A DNA stretch of 64,000 nucleotides from Bacteroidetes bacterium SW_9_63_38. GTDB lineage: Bacteria; Bacteroidota; Rhodothermia; Rhodothermales; Salinibacteraceae. Position 1 is the stretch's first letter; the number at the start of each line of letters is the position of its first letter. The notes under the pieces were generated by a model, which did no database searches, was not told the DNA's origin, and saw nothing but the letters and a program-made list of their open reading frames with translations. The translations under genes and the position numbers were made by a program. Shown piece by piece: positions 17,731-26,827 of the stretch. The stretch spans positions 62,001-126,000 of the forward strand of contig PXUA01000015.1 of assembly GCA_003022435.1 (NCBI GenBank), in the 5' to 3' direction.

Positions 17731-18819
17731 CTACTGGTCCGCCAGGGCGTCGCGGTAAATTGACAGCAACGTTTGGGCGGCCGCACACGAGCTCCGTTCT
17801 CCGCGCAAGACCTCATCCTCGATGTCAGCGCGCGCAGTCTCAACGGCCGGCGTGGAGAAGAAGTCATCCCGGAGAGCATCGTCGATGGCCTGGTACATCC
17901 AGTGGCGCGCCTGCCGGCGACGCTGCTCGCGGAAGAAGCCGCTCTCCGTGGTGTGAGTCTGGTACTCTCGAATCGAGGCCCACACCTCCCGGACGCCTTC
18001 GTCGTGCTCGGCCGAGCAGGTGAGGACCGGCGGGGTCCAGCCCGACGCCATCTCGCCGAGGAGACGGAGGGCGGTTCCGTACTCGGCGCGGGCCTCTTCC
18101 GCCGCGTTTCTATTGTCGCCGTCGGCCTTGTTGATGGCGATGAGGTCGGCCATCTCGACGATGCCGCGCTTCATGCCCTGCAACTCGTCGCCCGCGCCGG
18201 CCAGGGCGAGCAGGAGAAACACGTCGACCATCGAGTGGACCTTCACCTCGGCCTGCCCCACGCCCACGGTTTCCACGAGAATGAGGTCGAATCCCGCGGC
18301 CTCGCACAGGAAGATGGACTCTCGCGTGGTGCGGGCCACGCCGCCCAAACTCCCGCCGGTGGGCGAGGGGCGGATGTAGACGTTGTCGTGCGATGCTAAC
18401 GCTCCCATCCGCGTCTTGTCTCCGAGAATGCTGCCGCCGGACCGTTCGCTGGACGGGTCCACGGCGAGGATGGCGATTCGGTGGCTCTCCTCGACGAGAT
18501 GGGTGCCGAGCGTCTCGATGAACGTGCTCTTCCCGACGCCGGGAACGCCCGTGACGGCCACGCGGAGGGAGTCGCCGGCGTGGGGGAGGCACTGCTCGAC
18601 CAGGGTGCGGGCGGTGTCGCGGTGGTCGGACCGTGTGCTTTCGAGGAGGGTAATGGCCCGACTCAACGCGACGCGGTCTCCCGCCCGAATGCCGTCGAGG
18701 TAGTCGTCGGCCGTTCGGGAGCGGGGCGGGCGCGACGACAGGTGGTCGGTCAGGTTCGGGTTGAGGGACGGGGTGTCTTCGTGGGAAGAATCGTCGGCGG
18801 CGTCGGGAGAGAGCGGCAT
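17731..18819 (-). CDS. meaB: MeaB/ArgK family GTPase (methylmalonyl-CoA mutase chaperone)
   Basis: The 362-residue G3E-type GTPase has Walker A GVPGVGKSTFIE, the DPSSERSGGSILGDKTRM switch region, VETVGVGQAE and the base-recognition segment AINKADGDN. MeaB-type proteins guard the adenosylcobalamin cofactor of methylmalonyl-CoA mutase, gating its loading and protecting the enzyme from inactivation. Genes for both mutase subunits lie 1.5 kb away on the same strand (20358-24517), separated by two Uma2-type genes, which supports this role over a true arginine kinase. The ATG at 18819 starts MPLSPDAADDSSHEDTPS; upstream residues in the open frame are not conserved. Confidence 0.92.
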   Translation of the reverse strand: MPLSPDAADDSSHEDTPSLNPNLTDHLSSRPPRSRTADDYLDGIRAGDRVALSRAITLLESTRSDHRDTARTLVEQCLPHAGDSLRVAVTGVPGVGKSTFIETLGTHLVEESHRIAILAVDPSSERSGGSILGDKTRMGALASHDNVYIRPSPTGGSLGGVARTTRESIFLCEAAGFDLILVETVGVGQAEVKVHSMVDVFLLLALAGAGDELQGMKRGIVEMADLIAINKADGDNRNAAEEARAEYGTALRLLGEMASGWTPPVLTCSAEHDEGVREVWASIREYQTHTTESGFFREQRRRQARHWMYQAIDDALRDDFFSTPAVETARADIEDEVLRGERSSCAAAQTLLSIYRDALADQ

Positions 18820-18902
18820 GGACAAGGAGCAGATTCGGCCTCGCAGAGAAGAGGACCTCGGTTCAGGGGGCTGGGCCGGGTGAAAGGAAAGAGCAGTGAC
18901 AG

Positions 18903-19534
18903 TTAGTACGTGTAGTACGTGGGCTCCCACACGTCTTCGAAGTCGCAGGCAAAGTCGGGCAGGAGCGGCGTTCCGGAGAGGGCGTCCGGTTTATCGTGGT
19001 GCTCGACCGTGTCGTCGTCCCGGTACACATCGACGGCCTCCTGGTACGGATCGACGAGCCAGGCCAGGCGTGTGCCGTTTGCCATGTACTCGTCCATCTT
19101 TTCCTCCAGGTCGCTTCGACGGTCATTCTGAGAGCGCACTTCGCAAAGTCGGGAGCGAGCGGAAGAAATCGCTCCTTCACGTCAGGGGAGAGGTTAGCCA
19201 GTCGGTCGGAGGCTACCCAGGCGGCATCGGGAGCACGCGTCGCGCCGTTCGGGAGCGTAAAGCCAGCGCTGGACTCGAAGACGGCGCCTCGCTCATGTTC
19301 ATCGGCCCACTGCTGGAGTTGTCCGGCGATGCGTAGACTTCGGCTCGAGTTGTAGCTTCCGGCGGGGGGCATGACGATGGTGGGGCCGTTGGCGTCGCGT
19401 TCGAGGAAGAGGGGATCGGCTTGCCGGCAGAGGTCAAAGAAGTCGTCCTCACTCATCGGCTCGGCGGGGACGAACTCGATGCGGCCGGCTGGGAGGAGCG
19501 AGAGGAGGTCCGGAGAGGCGGTCGTTGTGGGCAT
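18903..19534 (-). pseudogene. Uma2 family (DUF820) gene broken by a frameshift
   Basis: Uma2 proteins have a PD-(D/E)XK nuclease-like fold and unknown biological function. Here the N-terminal part (from ATG 19534, MPTTTASPDLLSLLPAGRI) reads in one frame to LPLAPDFAK, and the C-terminal part (EVRSQNDRRSDLEEKMDEYM to the stop at 18903) lies in another. Comparison with the intact neighbour, which has PDFVIELRSPTDRLD at this place, shows that four bases are missing near 19140-19148, within the putative active-site strand (D...E-x-R). The shift removes the catalytic region, so the gene is inactive unless it is an assembly error. It lies 83 bases upstream of the meaB start. Confidence 0.85.
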
Positions 19535-19581
19535 GTCTCGGTGTGCGGCAACGGACAAAGAGCGAGGAGTCGGTATCAGGG

Positions 19582-20217
19582 TTATGCATCTTCCAGGGGA
19601 TTCCAGATGCGGGCCATCGGGAGTTCGAATCCATCCACGACGGTGTCCGCCTCAACGACGCTCGGGCGATCAAGCGTGTCGGTGGTCCCGACATCGTGGT
19701 AGACCGTTACGGTTTCCGTTTCCGGGTCGATGAGCCAGCCCAGCCGGATGCCGGCGCGGATGTACTCGTTCAACTTGTTTTTGAGCACGTCCAGCCGGTC
19801 GGTCGGCGAGCGCAGTTCGATCACAAAGTCTGGAGCAAGAGGCACGATGCCGTTCTGCTCCGCCGTACTCAGTGCATGGTATCGGTCCTCCGCCACCCAA
19901 GCGGCGTCGGGCATTCGTTTGGCGCCGTTGGGCAGGTGAAACATGGTGCTGGAATCAAAGGTGATTCCCGTGCCGTCATTCTCTGCCCACTGGGTCAGGT
20001 GACGAGTGAGTTGCGCGTTTCGGGCGCCAGAAGATCCACCAGTTGGAGGCATGATCAGAAGGGTGCCGTCGGGATTTTGCTCGATGGCCAGGCCTTCGTT
20101 TTGCCGACAGAACGCCCAGAAGGCCTCGTCGGACAGAGGGGTTTCCAGCTGAATCTGGAGGCGTCCCTGTGGCAGTACCGGGCGAATGGTGTCCTCAAGC
20201 GGATCGTCGACGATCAT
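19582..20217 (-). CDS. Uma2 family (DUF820) putative endonuclease-fold protein
   Basis: The 211-residue product is an intact Uma2 protein. Family signatures are GTLLIMPPTGGSSGARNAQL, GAKRMPDAAWV and PDFVIELRSPTDRLD followed by NEYIRAGIRLGWLIDPE. The Asp and Glu-x-Arg of the middle motifs correspond to the PD-(D/E)XK-like metal site. Such genes are abundant in cyanobacteria and some Bacteroidota-related lineages, often in multiple copies; a nuclease activity is presumed, but no cellular function is established. It is about the same length as its frameshifted neighbour, and the two are probably a local duplication that sits between meaB and the mutase genes. Confidence 0.88.
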   Translation of the reverse strand: MIVDDPLEDTIRPVLPQGRLQIQLETPLSDEAFWAFCRQNEGLAIEQNPDGTLLIMPPTGGSSGARNAQLTRHLTQWAENDGTGITFDSSTMFHLPNGAKRMPDAAWVAEDRYHALSTAEQNGIVPLAPDFVIELRSPTDRLDVLKNKLNEYIRAGIRLGWLIDPETETVTVYHDVGTTDTLDRPSVVEADTVVDGFELPMARIWNPLEDA

Positions 20218-20357
20218 AGCACATTGAGTTCAGAGTCTGGGGGAGGTTGATGGGGGCAATCTGTTGCTGCTCACGGTTCTACAGGAGGACAGGTCAGAAT
20301 GAGCATTGCCGGTGTTTCTGTGTTTCTTACAGGCGCGGAGACGCCGCACAGTTCCGC

Positions 20358-22508
20358 CTACGACTCCTGGGGGGCGGGCGTGAGATACTGATCCAGCAGT
20401 ACGTCAAGGATCTGGGCGGCGGCCTCGGCGATGTTGGTACCGGGGCCGAAGATGGCAGCCACGCCTTCGTCGTAGAGTTCCGTGTAGTCGGCGTGCGGCA
20501 CCACCCCCCCCACGACCACGAGGATATCGTCGCGCCCGTAGTCCCGAAGGGCGTCGATGACCTCCGGCACGAGCGTCCTGTGGCCCCCGGCGAGGCTCGA
20601 CACCCCCAGAATATGCACGTCGTTCTCGACCGCCTGCCGGGCAACCTCCTCCGGGGTCTGAAAGAGCGGGCCGATGTCCACGTCGAAGCCCATGTCCGCA
20701 AACGAAGTGGCAATGACCTTCGCGCCGCGGTCGTGCCCGTCCTGTCCCATCTTGGCGACCATCAGTCGGGGGCGGCGGCCTGCCTGTTCGGCAAACCGAT
20801 TCGCCCGGTCGCGGGCCTTCTGGAAGGCTGCGTCGTCTTTCGCCTCGGAGGCGTAGACCCCGGAGATAGACGCCGTCTGGGCAGTGTGCCGTCCGAACAC
20901 TGTCTCCATCGCCGTGGAGATTTCGCCGACGGTGGCCCGAGCCCGAGCGGCCTCGACGCACCGGGCGAGGAGGTTGCCGTCGCCGCGCTCCGCGCACTCG
21001 GTGATTGCGGCTAGTGCCGCGCGCACGGCCGCATCGTCCCGCTCGGCCTTCGTCTGATTCAGCCGTTCCACTTGCGTTCGGCGCACCGCGGCATTGTCCA
21101 CCTCCCGCGTCTCCAGGGGCTCTGTCTGGTCCGGGCGGTAGGCGTTGACGCCGACGACGGTCTCCGCGCCCGTGTCGATGCGAGCCTGTTTCCGGGCGGC
21201 GGCCTCCTCAATCCGACGCTTCGGGAGGCCCTGCTCAATGGCCCGCGTCATCCCCCCTTCGTCCTCGATTTCCTGAATGTGATCCCAGGCACGGCGGCAC
21301 AGCGCCCCGGTGAGGTGCTCGACGTAGTAGGACCCCGCCCACGGATCGATGGCGTTCGTGACGTCGGTCTCCTCCTGGAGGTAGAGCTGAGTGTTGCGGG
21401 CGAGGCGGGCGGCGAAGTCGCTGGGGAGGGCAATGGCCTCGTCCAGCGCGTTGGTGTGCATCGACTGCGTGCCGCCGAACACCGCGGCCATCGCCTCGAT
21501 CGTCGTCCGCGTCACGTTGTTGAACGGATCCTGCTCCGCAAGGCTGTACCCGGAGGTCTGGCAATGGGTGCGGAGGGCCATCGACTTCGGATTGTCGGGG
21601 TCGAACTGTTTGACGAGCTTCGCCCACAGGAGCCGCCCGGCGCGCATCTTGGCGATCTCCATGAAGTGGTTCATGCCAATTGCCCAGAAGAAGGAGACGC
21701 GCGGCGCAAAGTCGTCAATGTCGAGTCCGGCGTCGAGCCCGGTGCGGAGGTATTCGAGGCCGTCGGCCAGCGTGTAGGCCAGTTCCAGGTCGGCGGGGGC
21801 CCCGGCCTCGTGCATATGGTATCCGCTCACGGAGACCGGGTTGAATTTGGGCATCTCCTCGGCGCAGTACGCGAAGATGTCCCCGACAATGCGCATCGAT
21901 GGCTGGGGCGGATAGATGTAGGTATTCCGGACCATGAACTCCTTCAGGATGTCGTTCTGGATCGTCCCGGTCAACGCCTCGTGCGCGACGCCCTGCTCCC
22001 CGGCCGCGACAATGTAGAACGCCATAATGGGGAGCACCGCCCCGTTCATGGTCATCGACACCGACATCCGATCCAGCGGAATGCCGTCGAAGAGGATCCT
22101 CACGTCCTCGACGGTGTCGACGGCCACACCGGCCTTGCCGACGTCGCCCCGCACCCGCTCGTGGTCGGAGTCGTAGCCGCGGTGGGTAGCGAGATCGAAG
22201 GCGACGGAGAGTCCCTTCTGCCCGGAGGCGAGCGCCTCGCGGTAGAACGCGTTCGACTCTTCAGCGGTAGAGAAGCCCGCGTACTGCCGGATGGTCCAGG
22301 GGCGGTAGTTGTACATCGTGGAGTAGGGGCCACGGAGGTACGGCGGAAGTCCGGCTCCGTGGTCGAGGTGATCGAATTCCTCGATGTCGTCGGGGCCGTA
22401 GATCGCCTTAAGATCGATGCCCTCCGGCGCCGTCCAGGGGTCCTGCTCCGGCGGGGCCTGCGACGACCGGGGCGGGTCGTACGGGATGTCGGCAAAATTC
22501 GGACGCAT
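20358..22508 (-). CDS. mutB: Methylmalonyl-CoA mutase, large (catalytic) subunit
   Basis: The 716-residue enzyme interconverts (R)-methylmalonyl-CoA and succinyl-CoA with adenosylcobalamin. The N-terminal TIM barrel contains [18 protein letters not shown] and [18 protein letters not shown], segments that line the active site in all catalytic subunits. The C-terminal B12 domain (from about residue 585) has [20 protein letters not shown], where the D-x-H-x-x-G histidine ligates cobalt, and [13 protein letters not shown]. It follows mutA by 35 bases and is the last gene of the mutA-mutB unit. The pathway handles propionate, odd-chain fatty acids and branched amino acids. Length is standard for the alpha subunit. 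Confidence 0.97.
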   Translation of the reverse strand: MRPNFADIPYDPPRSSQAPPEQDPWTAPEGIDLKAIYGPDDIEEFDHLDHGAGLPPYLRGPYSTMYNYRPWTIRQYAGFSTAEESNAFYREALASGQKGLSVAFDLATHRGYDSDHERVRGDVGKAGVAVDTVEDVRILFDGIPLDRMSVSMTMNGAVLPIMAFYIVAAGEQGVAHEALTGTIQNDILKEFMVRNTYIYPPQPSMRIVGDIFAYCAEEMPKFNPVSVSGYHMHEAGAPADLELAYTLADGLEYLRTGLDAGLDIDDFAPRVSFFWAIGMNHFMEIAKMRAGRLLWAKLVKQFDPDNPKSMALRTHCQTSGYSLAEQDPFNNVTRTTIEAMAAVFGGTQSMHTNALDEAIALPSDFAARLARNTQLYLQEETDVTNAIDPWAGSYYVEHLTGALCRRAWDHIQEIEDEGGMTRAIEQGLPKRRIEEAAARKQARIDTGAETVVGVNAYRPDQTEPLETREVDNAAVRRTQVERLNQTKAERDDAAVRAALAAITECAERGDGNLLARCVEAARARATVGEISTAMETVFGRHTAQTASISGVYASEAKDDAAFQKARDRANRFAEQAGRRPRLMVAKMGQDGHDRGAKVIATSFADMGFDVDIGPLFQTPEEVARQAVENDVHILGVSSLAGGHRTLVPEVIDALRDYGRDDILVVVGGVVPHADYTELYDEGVAAIFGPGTNIAEAAAQILDVLLDQYLTPAPQES

Positions 22509-22543
22509 GGCAGTCGATCGGTAAGGAGCAAACCGCGAGGGAC

Positions 22544-24517
22544 TCAGTCGTCAATTTTGGGGAGCCCCAGTCGATCCTGAAGTGCTTCAAGGGTCGCTCG
22601 AAGGGGACTGTCCTGATGGATGAAGGTGTCGGCGGGCACCTCATCTTCCATTTCAGCCGGATCCCCGACCACGAGAAGGAGGGGGGAGTCGTCGTGATCG
22701 GCAAGTGCGGATCGAAGCGTGGCGGTCAGCGACGGGTACTCCGCGTCTGCGCTGCAGAGAACGACGATCTCCGGAGAGAGTGCCCCGATCCGCTCGGCGA
22801 CCGCTTCCGGAGCGTCGAACTTGAGAGGCGAATGAATCTCAAACCCGGCAACGCCCAGAAAATTGCGGGCGAATGAAGCGCGGGCACTCCGGGCCCCAGG
22901 CGGCCCGAGGGGGGCAAGCAGAACGAGGGGCGGGGTCCCACGCTCGGAGGCGTAGCGGTCGGTCCGGCGGCGCATGTCCTCAATGCCGACTCCCACCCGC
23001 ACCGACGGAAGCGGGGCGATCTCGGCCTCGCCCGTGGCGGAGAGACGATGGACGAGGGCGGATAGCGTCGGACTCTCCTCCAGGGCGTTCCGAAGCGTAT
23101 TGAGCGCAGACGCGTCCCACTGGAGGGGGGTTCTATTTCCGTTATTGCGAGAAAAAATATTTTTGCTTGGGAAAATATCTTCGTCGGCCGAGGGGTAGTG
23201 GTTTGTGCCGACGAGGACCCGATCGCGGTCGTCCACGGCGCGGCGGCGTTCGTCCCGCACGTCCGCAATGGTGGACTGCACGCGGCCGTCCCGCAGTGCA
23301 GAAAGCATCCCACCGTTGTCCTCCAATGTTTGGAACTGGCTCCAGGCCCGACGTGCCAGCCGGTCGGTTGCCGTCTCCAGGTAGTAGGCGCCGGCGGCCG
23401 GATCGTCCACGATGTCGAAGTGCGCCTCGTGCTGCAGAATGAGCTGCACGTTGCGGGCGATGCGCGTGCCGAATCGGTCGGGCGGACGCCGGCAGTCGTC
23501 GTGCGGTCGCACGCTGAGCACATCGCATTTCCCGAGGACCGCCGCCATCGCCTCCGTCGTGTGGCGGAGCATGTTGACGAGCGGGTCGAGGACGGTGGCG
23601 GTGCGGCGGGAGGTCTCGGCCTGGACGAACAGATCGGAGGCAGCGACTGAGACGTTTACAGAGGCGGTCTCGGCGTAGGCGTCGAGCACTTGCGGGACGA
23701 GCAGGCGGAGGGCGCGGAGCTTTGCGATCTCGACAAAGTAGCTCGTCGATACCGCGATGTGACACTGGAGGCGGGGGAGAAGGGGGCCGAGCGCTACGCC
23801 GCGCTCCGTGTACCGGTGGAGAGTTTCGCTGAGGGCGCTGAGGCCGTAGGCGAGCTCCTGGACGGCCGACGCCCCGGCGTTGTGGTAGGGGCGGAGATCG
23901 ACGCTTAAAGAGCGTGTGGTGTCTGGGACGCTGGAGAGGAGATCAACGGCGAGATCGAAGGCCCGTGCGGCGTCGCCGAGCGCACCGGTCGCGAGCGCCG
24001 CGACGGGGTCGTAGGCGATGGAGGCGGGGGCGGTGTCGTGCTCTTGCTGTAGGACGAGCGCGCCGAGGACCGCGGCGGGGCCCCGGTCCAGGTGGAGCGG
24101 TGTGTCTGCTGGAATTTCGGCGAGCACGGAGCGGAGGCCTGCACGCCCGTCGAGGCGGCGCTGGTTGGGCGGGCCGAGGACGAGGCCCAGGTCCGTGCAG
24201 CCGCTGTTCACCGCCGCCATGGCGAGGGCGCGGGCGGCGTCCGGGTCGGGGGCGTCGAGATTCTGGCGGATGCGCCAGTCGTTGACGAGAGCGGACGGGT
24301 CGGTCAAGGGCGGCGCTTCGGGGTCAGGCGCTGCGTGCGCAACCTCGTCCAGGTCCGCTCGGTGGAGGAACGGTGTGAGGGAGATCCCGTCGATCGACTC
24401 CCATTCGAGAAAAGCGTCGGGGTTGCGGCCTCCGAGGTCCGTCTGGATCTTCTCCTTCCAGGCGGCCGGAGACGGGGGCGAGAATTCGTCGAATGAGAGC
24501 GAGGGAGGAGAGGGCAT
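22544..24517 (-). CDS. mutA: Methylmalonyl-CoA mutase, small subunit
   Basis: The 657-residue product has the same overall layout as MutB (barrel followed by a C-terminal flavodoxin-like domain) but lacks the D-x-H-x-x-G cobalamin motif, as expected for the non-catalytic beta subunit of the heterodimer. It starts [20 protein letters not shown] and contains [17 protein letters not shown], typical of MutA. It lies immediately upstream of mutB. Around 23136-23180 the otherwise GC-rich gene has an AT-rich patch coding a linker ([17 protein letters not shown]) between barrel and C-terminal domain. The upstream SpoU-type gene is 42 bases away on the same strand. Confidence 0.93.
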   Translation of the reverse strand: MPSPPSLSFDEFSPPSPAAWKEKIQTDLGGRNPDAFLEWESIDGISLTPFLHRADLDEVAHAAPDPEAPPLTDPSALVNDWRIRQNLDAPDPDAARALAMAAVNSGCTDLGLVLGPPNQRRLDGRAGLRSVLAEIPADTPLHLDRGPAAVLGALVLQQEHDTAPASIAYDPVAALATGALGDAARAFDLAVDLLSSVPDTTRSLSVDLRPYHNAGASAVQELAYGLSALSETLHRYTERGVALGPLLPRLQCHIAVSTSYFVEIAKLRALRLLVPQVLDAYAETASVNVSVAASDLFVQAETSRRTATVLDPLVNMLRHTTEAMAAVLGKCDVLSVRPHDDCRRPPDRFGTRIARNVQLILQHEAHFDIVDDPAAGAYYLETATDRLARRAWSQFQTLEDNGGMLSALRDGRVQSTIADVRDERRRAVDDRDRVLVGTNHYPSADEDIFPSKNIFSRNNGNRTPLQWDASALNTLRNALEESPTLSALVHRLSATGEAEIAPLPSVRVGVGIEDMRRRTDRYASERGTPPLVLLAPLGPPGARSARASFARNFLGVAGFEIHSPLKFDAPEAVAERIGALSPEIVVLCSADAEYPSLTATLRSALADHDDSPLLLVVGDPAEMEDEVPADTFIHQDSPLRATLEALQDRLGLPKIDD

Positions 24518-24559
24518 GCCCGGCGCGGAGCGACGAGACGAACAAAGAGGGAAGAGTGG

Positions 24560-25126
24560 TTAGGACTTCTTACGATCACGGGCCCCGGGCGGTCCGAATG
24601 CTGCGCGGGCAGTACGGATGAGGTCGTACACGGCGATGCCGTACGCCACGCTCACGTTCATCGAGATTTTGGCACCGTACTGGGGAATCATCAGACCGAG
24701 GTCGGCCTCCTCGACCAGTTCGTCGTCAAGCCCGTGTACCTCGTTGCCGACCACGAGACAAACGGGGAATGCCTCATCCGACACCTCATCTGTGGGGATG
24801 GACGCGTCCGTCTGCTCTAGCACCGCGATCGAGTATCCCTCGCCCCGAAGCCGATCGAGCAGTTGAGGGGCAGAGTCGTGCTTGCTCCACGACATCGAGT
24901 CCTGCGCGCCGAGCGCCGTTTTGTGGAGGTCTTTGTGCTCCGGGGTACCCGTGAAGCCGGTGAGGTGCACGTGTTCGATGCGGGCGGCGTCGGAGGTGCG
25001 GAAAATAGAGCCGACGTTGTGGATGGAGCGCACGTTGTGGATCACCAGGCGGACGGGGTGCTTCGGCAGATCGTGCACCTCGTCGGGAGTCGGACGGTCG
25101 ATTTCATCCCAACTAAGCTTGCGCAT
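24560..25126 (-). CDS. SpoU (TrmH) family RNA 2'-O-methyltransferase
   Basis: The 188-residue product is a single SPOUT methyltransferase domain that would methylate a ribose 2'-OH in tRNA or rRNA with S-adenosylmethionine. The three SpoU motifs are visible: NVRSIHNVGSIFRTSDAA (motif 1, with the catalytic Asn and Arg), CLVVGNEVHGLDDELVEEAD (motif 2) and IPQYGAKISMNVSVAYGIAV (motif 3, which forms the trefoil knot). There is no N-terminal RNA-binding domain, so the substrate cannot be deduced. The ATG at 25126 (MRKLSWDEIDRPTPDEVHDL) matches short SpoU homologs; the frame is open further upstream without similarity. It precedes mutA-mutB on the same strand. Confidence 0.9.
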   Translation of the reverse strand: MRKLSWDEIDRPTPDEVHDLPKHPVRLVIHNVRSIHNVGSIFRTSDAARIEHVHLTGFTGTPEHKDLHKTALGAQDSMSWSKHDSAPQLLDRLRGEGYSIAVLEQTDASIPTDEVSDEAFPVCLVVGNEVHGLDDELVEEADLGLMIPQYGAKISMNVSVAYGIAVYDLIRTARAAFGPPGARDRKKS

Positions 25127-25222
25127 GAGGCGTCTATTGGGGACGTTTGATCGGTGATCGAATGCACCTATTGGGGCCGTCGCACGCCCGCACGATTGTT
25201 TCTCCCACGACCCGAGGCGCCC

Positions 25223-25835
25223 ATGTTTTCGCCAAGATCCGCAGTCGTACGGCGGGCCGTCCTCCTTACGGCAGTGATTTTGCTGAGTATGTCGTGCCAG
25301 ACGGTACGAGAGGTCACGAACCTCAACGACGTGCAGTTCCGCATCGATCGTGTGGCGGACGCTCGTCTCGCCGGGATTCAGTTGTCGGGCATTCAGACCT
25401 ATGAGGACTTCGGGGCCGCCGATGTGGCGCAGCTCACCTCGGCGCTCGCGCAGGGGCGGCTTCCGTTGTCGTTTACCCTTTTCGTAGAGGCCGAAAATCC
25501 TCCGTTGAATTCGGTGGACGCCCGATTGACGAAGATGGACTGGACGCTTCTCCTGGAGGATCAAGAGACGATTGCCGGAGCGTTCGACCGGAGGTGCGCC
25601 TTCCGCCGGGAACGCCGACGGACGTGCCGGTAGACATCGAGCTAAACCTGTTTCGGTTTTCGATGAGAACCTGCCGCAGCTGGCCGGTCTCGCCGCGGCC
25701 CTGTCCGGCGACGGTCCGCCTTCAAACGTAAAACTGCGTGTCCAGCCTACCGTCAAAACGGCCCTGGGGCCCATGAAGTACCCGTCTCCGATTACGGTTG
25801 TCAGCAGGGACGTGGGGGAGGACGAGAACGAGTAG
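25223..25835 (+). pseudogene. LEA14-like lipoprotein gene with two single-base deletions
   Basis: The ATG at 25223 opens a lipoprotein signal (MFSPRSAVVRRAVLLTAVIL, with lipobox SMSC) and a domain that resembles water-stress/LEA type-2 beta-sandwich proteins (NDVQFRIDRVADARLAGIQL). The frame is lost near 25591, where one G is needed, and again near 25657-25660, where a T-run is one base short. Inserting a base at each place gives a continuous protein of about 204 residues that ends KYPSPITVVSRDVGEDENE at 25835, so the three reading frames together are one gene. Both lesions sit beside short homopolymers, so sequencing error is as likely as true decay. cmk follows 67 bases downstream. Confidence 0.8.
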
Positions 25836-25902
25836 ACACGCTCTGGGGAGGCCCATTCTCCGCACGGTTCGCCATTCTATTTGTACGAGTGTTTTCGACC
25901 TG

Positions 25903-26601
25903 ATGATCATAACCATCGACGGACCGGCGGGCTCCGGCAAAAGTACCACGGCCCGGCGCGCCGCCGACGCGCTCGGATACGTCTACCTCGACACGGGGGC
26001 CATGTATCGGGCCGTGGCGCTCGGATTTTTGCGAGCCGACGCCTCCGCGACCCCCGAGTCGGCCGAGGCCGTGCCGGCGGATTTGCATCTCGACGTTCGG
26101 TACGAGAACGATGAGATGCATGTCCTGCTCGGGGAAGACGATGTTAGCGATCGGATTCGCACGGAAGAGGTGGGAGAGATGGCCAGCCAGGTCTCGTCGT
26201 TCCGCGCGGTGCGCGAGCAGTTGGTCGAGGCGCAGCAACGCATCGGGCGCGAGCAGGAGGACCTGCACGGCGGCGTCTTGCTGGACGGGCGGGATACCGG
26301 CACGGTGGTGTTTCCGGACGCCGACCTCAAAGTGTTTATGGTGGCGGACGTGGAAGAACGGGCTCGCCGCCGCAAGCGCGAGTATGCGCAGGAGGGGAAG
26401 GACGTGCCGCTCGACGAGATCCAGGCGTCCATAGAGGCGCGCGATCGTCGCGACCGCAATCGAGATATCGCTCCCCTCCGCCGCGCCGACGACGCCGTCA
26501 TTCTGGACACCACGGATCGAAGCGTCGACGAACAAGTCGCATTCGTCGTAGATCGCGTTAAAGAACGTCGGGAATCGGGAACGTGGGGGGAGGGTCTTTG
26601 A
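25903..26601 (+). CDS. cmk: Cytidylate kinase
   Basis: The 232-residue enzyme phosphorylates CMP and dCMP to the diphosphates with ATP. It begins MIITIDGPAGSGKSTTARRA, where GPAGSGKST is the P-loop; LDTGAMYRAV is the nucleotide-binding helix typical of Cmk, and LLDGRDTGTVVFPDADLKVF carries the GRD-G signature. Length matches bacterial Cmk (220-235 aa). The upstream part of the open frame is not conserved. rpsA follows 226 bases downstream, an arrangement (cmk-rpsA) conserved in very many bacteria. Confidence 0.97.
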   Translation: MIITIDGPAGSGKSTTARRAADALGYVYLDTGAMYRAVALGFLRADASATPESAEAVPADLHLDVRYENDEMHVLLGEDDVSDRIRTEEVGEMASQVSSFRAVREQLVEAQQRIGREQEDLHGGVLLDGRDTGTVVFPDADLKVFMVADVEERARRRKREYAQEGKDVPLDEIQASIEARDRRDRNRDIAPLRRADDAVILDTTDRSVDEQVAFVVDRVKERRESGTWGEGL

Positions 26602-26827
26602 TAAAAGGCCTTTCCAGCCTCTGAACCTCAGGGGCACACCCCCTTTGTGTACCTATTACGGATTCAGCAGGCGGCTGTACGTCTCCTGGAGGTTCCCGGA
26701 GACGCTGCATCCATTACTCATCCTTCCTTGTCGGCCCCGGCGGCACACCGGTGCCGAACAAGTACAAACCTGATGCGCTGTCCAGGACCTAGCGTCCTGC
26801 AGCAGCAATAAATCAACCCTAACGTAT

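Noticed and set aside
19621-19640. GAGTTCGAATCC, resembling a tRNA T-loop
   Set aside because: It lies in the coding strand complement of the intact Uma2 gene and has no cloverleaf around it.
21072-22580. A 502-codon frame antisense to mutB
   Set aside because: The real gene has full mutase and B12-binding motifs; the antisense product is a composition artefact.
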